From positions 1 through 56,267 of the forward strand of contig JAEZAM010000097.1 in the NCBI GenBank assembly GCA_023430465.1: a DNA stretch of 56,267 nucleotides. The letters are read 5' to 3'. Source of the stretch: Bacteroidota bacterium (GTDB lineage Bacteria; Bacteroidota; Bacteroidia; Chitinophagales; Chitinophagaceae). Under the pieces are notes generated by a model that saw only the letters and a list, made by a program, of their open reading frames with translations, had not been told where the DNA came from and made no database searches. This document shows, in pieces, positions 52,312-56,267 of this stretch. Each line of letters begins with the position of its first letter. The stretch's first letter is position 1. Both the position numbers and the translations under genes were made by a program.

Positions 52312-52354
52312 GGTTGAGGTTGAGGTTGAGGTTGAGGTTAGGTTGCGGGTGAGG
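52312..52354 (+). repeat. GGTTGA hexamer tract right after a stop codon
   Basis: About five GGTTGA units, then degenerate copies, start one base beyond the stop at 52310. Four GG pairs spaced by TTGA fit a two-tetrad G-quadruplex pattern. A TTCACGCAAATCCCGAG-type motif follows. Confidence 0.85.
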
Positions 52355-52817
52355 TTCACGCAAATCCCGAGGGATCGGGACGAAGCCTCGGGAGCAACGT
52401 GAGCAAAGAATCTTTAGATGATAAAGGCTTTCTTCTGATTGATGATTTTAGCAGAAATTAGAACAAGAACCGGGGTGAACCTGGCCACAGTCGTTTGTCA
52501 GGGCCCTTCGACCCTTCGGCAGGCTCACTTCGACAGGCTCACTTCGACGGGCTCAGTGCAGGCAGTGCAAGCAGGGCAAGTACGCTAACTCACTTCGTTC
52601 GTTAGCTACGCAGGGACCGGGGCGTAATTGGTTTCAAAGGGAAATGACCGGCAAGGACGCGCATTGGACCCGAGCGTAGTTTTTTTTGCCTCTTTTTTTT
52701 GAAAAAAAAGAGGATAGTGAGTGCGGGGCGCGCGGAAGCTGGTATGGAGAGTTTCACGCAACTCCCGAAGCAAAAGAAGCAAAGAACACACAAACTGAAC
52801 ATGCCGTATGCTTCATC
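52355..52817. repeat. Repeat-rich intergenic region
   Basis: No gene is visible. The region holds three tandem 14-base units CTTCGACAGGCTCA with single changes (52514-52555), an inverted repeat GCTAAC/GTTAGC (52584-52606), and a 25-base hairpin of CCTCTTTTTTTT and its complement (52689-52713). TTCACGCAA-type motifs occur near 52355 and 52752. All are typical of REP-like intergenic DNA in this phylum. Confidence 0.75.
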
Positions 52818-53480
52818 TCACAACACCCCCATATCCTTGCAGTATGCAATCAATTGCTCGTTCTTCGTGATCTCCAGGGCGTCCTTGATGGCGTTCAGGC
52901 GCTTTTCAATGCTGCTGAGGCTTGATGGTTTGATATCTTTTGATCTCAGGTAGGCGGGTATGTCTTTCTGGTGAAAGCCCTCTGACAGGAGAGAGATGAT
53001 GGTGAGATCGAATTCACTGAACTGGTGGGTGTTTTGTGGACGCACAAGCTGAGCCACTCCCCGCGGGATATATTGATGGCCCCTGGCTATCGCCTGAATC
53101 GCTTCGCGCAATTCGCGCGCGTCATTGCGGGCCTTGCGGACGAAGCCATCGACCAGCTGTTCATTGATCATCGCACGAATGGTTGCCGGCCGGTTCTCTG
53201 CAGAAAACACGAGTACTTTCAAATGTGGCTGCACCTTTCGTGCTGCAGCAATAAGTTCTACACCGCTTTGCAATTTTTGCCTGTTCCCGTCATCATCGAA
53301 CGACAGGTCCGTGATCAACAGGTCATAAGGATCGTTGGTGAGGCTATTCGTGATCCTCGCCAGGGCGTCGTCACAATAATAGACGTGATCAACGCGGGCA
53401 ATCTTCAGCTCACCCAATGTGTGTCGTAAAGAGAGATTCGCACTCTCATGGTCTTCGGCTATTAATACGCGGTCAATCAT
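52818..53480 (-). CDS. NarL/LuxR-like response regulator
   Basis: From the ATG at 53480 the protein has 220 residues. The receiver domain has E9-D10, D58 in LLITDLSFDD and a conserved lysine after VDGFVRK. A short insertion DDGNRQKLQSG follows the phospho-acceptor, longer than usual. The C-terminal helical domain (SEFDLTIISLLSEGFHQKDI) is a LuxR-type HTH, though its end (SSIEKRLNAIKDAL) is altered. It overlaps the sensor kinase gene by eight bases, so the two form one operon. Target genes are unknown. Confidence 0.88.
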   Translation of the reverse strand: MIDRVLIAEDHESANLSLRHTLGELKIARVDHVYYCDDALARITNSLTNDPYDLLITDLSFDDDGNRQKLQSGVELIAAARKVQPHLKVLVFSAENRPATIRAMINEQLVDGFVRKARNDARELREAIQAIARGHQYIPRGVAQLVRPQNTHQFSEFDLTIISLLSEGFHQKDIPAYLRSKDIKPSSLSSIEKRLNAIKDALEITKNEQLIAYCKDMGVL

Positions 53481-55146
53481 GTTGATGGTTTTCCACCGGC
53501 AGGGTGACATCAATTTTTGCCCCCTTGTTACCGGTGCGGTCAAAATTAATCGACCCGCCGATGGCAATAATCCGGTTAACCGTACTGCGCAAACCATTGC
53601 CCTGTACATCGGAAGTTGGCAAACCGACACCATCGTCGCGGTAGCCGATCAGTACGGCATTTGCTTCCGTCTTAAATTTCACCACTACATTTTCAGCGTG
53701 GCTGTGTTTTTTCATGTTTATCATTAATTCCTGGAGCACCTGCCTTAGCTCTGCCTGTACACGAGGCGACAGCTTTTCCAGGCAACCTTCCACATCGCCA
53801 ACCAGGAGGATCTTTCGCGATGGACTTCCAAAGGAGCTCAGCATGGCGCTCAGCGATTGCCCTCGTGCGGTATCGATGGTTTCCTCCGGGCCGTCATAAG
53901 AGATGTCGCGCGACTTTTCATACAATGTTTCTACGCGATCAAGGATCTCTTCCTTATCAATGACGGGCTTGTGTTCCAGGTCATTCATGATGCGGTAGAG
54001 GCCGTTGGCGACGACGTCATGAACTTTTTGAGAAGTCTTCAGTTTATTTTCCCGGATAGCGGTTTCCGCTTGCTGTTGCATCCGCCTGCGTTTTCGCCTA
54101 TAGGCCATCCATACCATCAGCACCGTTACAATCGCAAGGGAGAGGATCACATAGAGCAGCAGGCGTTGACGGGTGATGTTTTGCTGTAGTACAAGGTTGT
54201 CGGATTTTGCTTTTTCTGCATCATAGCGAATGAGGGCAAATTGATTCTTGGCAGCGTTGCGGGCTGTTTTCAAACTGCTGTCGACGATGTAAAACGTTTC
54301 AAAAAGCTGCTTCAGTTCCCCGGTCGGGCTTTGCTTGATTAGTTTGACCAACGCTTCCAACCGGTCGTCGGCGTTATTTAATTGCGTGGCGGTCTCATAC
54401 ATTTTTCGTGCGTAGATCCTTGAGGAGTCGGCATCGAAATCTCCATAGTAGTCTGCAAGATGAGCATAGCTCGTTGTCACACCGGCTGAGTCCCCTACAT
54501 CCAGCCTCATTGACAATGCCCGATGAAAATCATTGACGGGATTAAACCCAGGGTTCAGCAACCAGCGTGCCCTCGCCTGATTCGATATGATCCTGGCAAG
54601 GATAACATTGTCAGCAGGTTTCTGCAGGAGGGCCGAATCCATTAAGCGGAATGCGGCCTCATATTCGCCTTTTTTCTGCAGGGCTACTGCTTTACCGTTT
54701 GCCAGGTTGAGAACGTAATCCCGCATGTGTGTGAACGATGCGGCTTTATCATAGTGCCGTATCGCCTCGTCAGGATTCTTAAACTCATTGGAAATATTCC
54801 CAAGCATAGTGTAATCGGAAAACAGGCAACTGTCATGTCTGGGATTCGTCGGGTCCAGGCTGGCGATCGAGGCGAGGAGACTTTCCTGCGCCCCAAAATA
54901 ATCACCGGCGTCGTACTGGATTGCGGCCATATGGTTGTAGGCTTTGCCCTTCTGCAGGCTATCGGTGGCTGTGGCAACGACTTTATTGAAGAAGTAAAAG
55001 GCTGAGTCCTTTTTCCCGTAATAATCCAGGTAGTAGCCCATGTCATAGTAGTACTTGTTCAGGCGGTCATGTAACGTATTCAGTTTATTGCGACAGCCTA
55101 TCATGCCGATGGCTAACAGGATAATGACGGGGGTCAGTCGAATCAC
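53473..55146 (-). CDS. TPR-domain sensor histidine kinase
   Basis: The 557-residue protein has an N-terminal signal with a possible lipobox IGMIGC (C18), a helical TPR-like sensor (about 25-300), one membrane helix (about 329-349), and a cytoplasmic kinase part: phospho-acceptor region with H376 in KVHDVVANGLY, and an ATPase with QELMINMKKHS and DDGVGLPTSDVQGNGLRS. This is the NarX/LiaS-like kinase type with a periplasmic TPR sensor, common in Bacteroidota. If the cysteine is lipidated, both ends of the sensor would be membrane-bound. It is co-transcribed with the response regulator. Confidence 0.9.
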   Translation of the reverse strand: MIRLTPVIILLAIGMIGCRNKLNTLHDRLNKYYYDMGYYLDYYGKKDSAFYFFNKVVATATDSLQKGKAYNHMAAIQYDAGDYFGAQESLLASIASLDPTNPRHDSCLFSDYTMLGNISNEFKNPDEAIRHYDKAASFTHMRDYVLNLANGKAVALQKKGEYEAAFRLMDSALLQKPADNVILARIISNQARARWLLNPGFNPVNDFHRALSMRLDVGDSAGVTTSYAHLADYYGDFDADSSRIYARKMYETATQLNNADDRLEALVKLIKQSPTGELKQLFETFYIVDSSLKTARNAAKNQFALIRYDAEKAKSDNLVLQQNITRQRLLLYVILSLAIVTVLMVWMAYRRKRRRMQQQAETAIRENKLKTSQKVHDVVANGLYRIMNDLEHKPVIDKEEILDRVETLYEKSRDISYDGPEETIDTARGQSLSAMLSSFGSPSRKILLVGDVEGCLEKLSPRVQAELRQVLQELMINMKKHSHAENVVVKFKTEANAVLIGYRDDGVGLPTSDVQGNGLRSTVNRIIAIGGSINFDRTGNKGAKIDVTLPVENHQHD

Positions 55147-55197
55147 TGCTGGTTAGTTTATTTAAATATAAACTTTCGCCGGAATTTTATGAGCAAG

Positions 55198-55223
55198 AAA
55201 AAAGGCAGGACGGGCCTGCCTTT
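55198..55223 (-). terminator. Terminator after the poly-proline peptide gene
   Basis: The stem AAAGGCAGG-ACGGG-CCTGCCTTT is followed on the reverse strand by a TTTTTT run. It separates the short peptide gene from the kinase operon, which must have its own promoter. Confidence 0.85.
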
Positions 55224-55230
55224 AGGTCAA

Positions 55231-55413
55231 CTAGGAAACCGGTGGTGGCGGCGGCGGCGGGGGTGGAGGTGTTGGCGCGCCGGGCGGCACGTTGCCGGTT
55301 TCGCCTCCCGTCTCATTTTCAATGGACATGGGATTGAGGAGGCAGTCGATTGAATGCAGGTGATCTTTCTGGGGACATAACAATGTCGCCAGGTATATAA
55401 TCAGTTCGATCAT
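55231..55413 (-). CDS. 60-residue peptide with poly-proline C-terminus
   Basis: The ATG at 55413 opens a 60-residue frame: a hydrophobic start (MIELIIYLATLLC), two cysteines (C13, C24), an acidic linker NETGGETGN and a run of ten prolines near the end. A terminator follows at once, so it has a separate short transcript. The frame is open to 55716, but the upstream part has no coding character. No family is recognised. No peptide-modifying or export gene lies in the visible flank. Confidence 0.55.
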   Translation of the reverse strand: MIELIIYLATLLCPQKDHLHSIDCLLNPMSIENETGGETGNVPPGAPTPPPPPPPPPPVS

Positions 55414-55484
55414 GTTACTGTTTTTTTTGGGTAAAAAAATTCCGGCCGCCCGCAGGGAGCGGTCGATGATTGAAATAGGAAACC

Positions 55485-55504
55485 CGTGAAAAGCGCTTTT
55501 CACG
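55485..55504. promoter_or_regulatory. Perfect 20-bp palindrome upstream of the peptide gene
   Basis: CGTGAAAAGC-GCTTTTCACG is fully self-complementary and lies 72 bases before the start of the poly-proline peptide gene. It is a good candidate operator; a cruciform or an RNA hairpin in the leader are alternatives. Confidence 0.6.
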
Positions 55505-55647
55505 ATTGGGGAAGGGAGAGCGTTCCTCGAGGCTTGATTGACACCTTCCCCGGTTGAAAATCTTACCGCGAGGTCGGCTCTCATGTCAACAGTCATAATC
55601 GTTGACAAAACGAAAATAGAGCAGTGTATTAGGTTGATTACTAAACG

Positions 55648-55724
55648 ATTCCGGTAATTCCGATCTTTCCGATTATTCCGGCGGCCTCCAACAAATTCCG
55701 GGAAGCCGTAACGCATTATTCCGG
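55648..55724 (+). repeat. Cluster of ATTCCGG direct repeats
   Basis: ATTCCGG occurs at 55648, 55675, 55695 and 55718, with near copies ATTCCG at 55657 and TTTCCG at 55666. The cluster ends 25 bases before the ATG at 55749, so it may be a multi-site regulator binding region for that gene. Confidence 0.55.
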
Positions 55725-55748
55725 AAATGCAGGTACATTAGGGCTCTG

Positions 55749-56267
55749 ATGCAATCACCTCCGCAACCACTGCTATACGTTGATTATAGGAATCTGGTCA
55801 TACAGACCTATCGTGAGAAAAGTGAGGATGGGACCTTGCCCATATATTTGATGCGCCCGACAGCAGCCGGTCTCCGAAGAGAATGTATAACGGTCTATGC
55901 GGAGCGCTATAATACTAAGGACGAGCGTTGCCTGCGGGCATTTTTTGGGGCCGCGCAAGAAGGAAGTTTTCAGCGCGTAATAGCAAATTGCCACAGGGAC
56001 ATATTTATCCCTCTTGTGAATTTTTTACGCAATCCGGCAATTGAAACGGATCAGAAAAATTTGGAGCTTCTGGCGTGGCTGTTAGATTTCAGACCCCGAC
56101 CTTTCGTAACGGGCATGCGCCTCCAGGGAGCAGAAGTTATAATCCCGCATACTGCAAAGGCTGAAGTAATAACCAGAGAGGACGAGACTATTGCAATAAG
56201 CTCTGATCGCCACCCTCCCGGAATTACAAACTGGCGAAAACTGACGGCTGTGGGAATAGTGATGATT
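55749..56267 (+). CDS. Partial gene of unknown family, cut by the window end
   Basis: The frame opens with ATG at 55749 and stays open for 173 codons to the window end. It begins MQSPPQPLLYVDYRNLVIQ and contains CLRAFFGAAQEGSF and LELLAWLLDFRPRPF, which look like conserved motifs of a helical domain. A hydrophobic stretch seems to begin at the cut (LTAVGIVMI), so a membrane helix may follow. No function can be given. Confidence 0.7.
   Translation, partial: MQSPPQPLLYVDYRNLVIQTYREKSEDGTLPIYLMRPTAAGLRRECITVYAERYNTKDERCLRAFFGAAQEGSFQRVIANCHRDIFIPLVNFLRNPAIETDQKNLELLAWLLDFRPRPFVTGMRLQGAEVIIPHTAKAEVITREDETIAISSDRHPPGITNWRKLTAVGIVMI

Noticed and set aside
52689..52713. Terminator for the response-regulator operon
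   Set aside because: The hairpin is A/T-only in most of its stem with a minimal loop, and no T tract follows on the reverse strand; it is over 100 bases from the stop.

Overview
The window looks like chromosomal DNA of a Bacteroidota bacterium, most likely a member of the Chitinophagaceae or a close relative. The signs are TonB-dependent receptors with an N-terminal carboxypeptidase-like plug extension, a type IX secretion C-terminal sorting domain, LytS/LytTR two-component pairs, few Shine-Dalgarno sites, and recurrent -7 boxes of the Bacteroidota form TAnnTTTG, several of them 8-20 bases before the start codon. No rRNA, tRNA, CRISPR array, prophage or transposase is visible.

Layout. 0.2-14.6 kb is accessory/stress DNA: divergent hxlR/yceI, a TonB receptor, an ArsR-SRPBCC-DoxX operon with its own operators, DUF4256, two AraC regulators beside a hydrolase and an SDR, a frameshifted small membrane gene, a Crp/Fnr regulator, an NAD(P)-binding protein, a secreted YceI, another SDR, and a DUF2975/HTH pair. 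14.7-35.8 kb is a nitrogen-oxide respiration and defence island: a hemerythrin protein; a five-gene ba3-type oxidase operon (subunit IIa, CuA subunit II, subunit I, SCO, cytochrome c); a CoA-transferase; an operon of an NnrS-like membrane protein, a DUF59 protein and a fused DUF2249-DUF2249-RIC iron-sulfur repair protein; a long reverse-strand cluster (cytochrome c, clade II nosZ, a membrane/NosL fusion, nosD, nosF, nosY, a small cysteine protein, a cysteine-rich TonB receptor and a CCxCC lipoprotein); an Rrf2 (NsrR-like) regulator; and a second RIC protein. 35.8-52.3 kb holds housekeeping and unknown genes (helicase, methyltransferase, nitronate monooxygenase, PhnA, a PHP-like secreted protein, a T9SS FG-GAP protein, SDR, LytS/LytTR, VanZ, PhnB-like, nuclease-like). 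52.3-56.3 kb holds repeat-rich DNA, a TPR histidine kinase with its response regulator, a short poly-proline peptide gene and an unfinished gene of unknown family.

How it works together. No nitrite reductase or classical NO reductase is present, so the island fits a non-denitrifying N2O reducer that protects itself from NO. Two regulatory signatures tie it together. TGAT-N4-ATCA boxes (FNR/DNR type) precede the hemerythrin gene and both RIC operons; for the two RIC operons the distance to the -7 box is identical. A different palindrome overlapping the -7 box is shared by the nos and ba3-oxidase operons. The cysteine-rich module downstream of nosY is a plausible copper-acquisition system for NosZ and the oxidase; this is inference.

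The most unusual non-coding signal is a G-rich hexanucleotide repeat (GGTTGA/GGCTGA) that starts at or within about 6 bases of five different stop codons, always with the G-rich strand in the mRNA sense.
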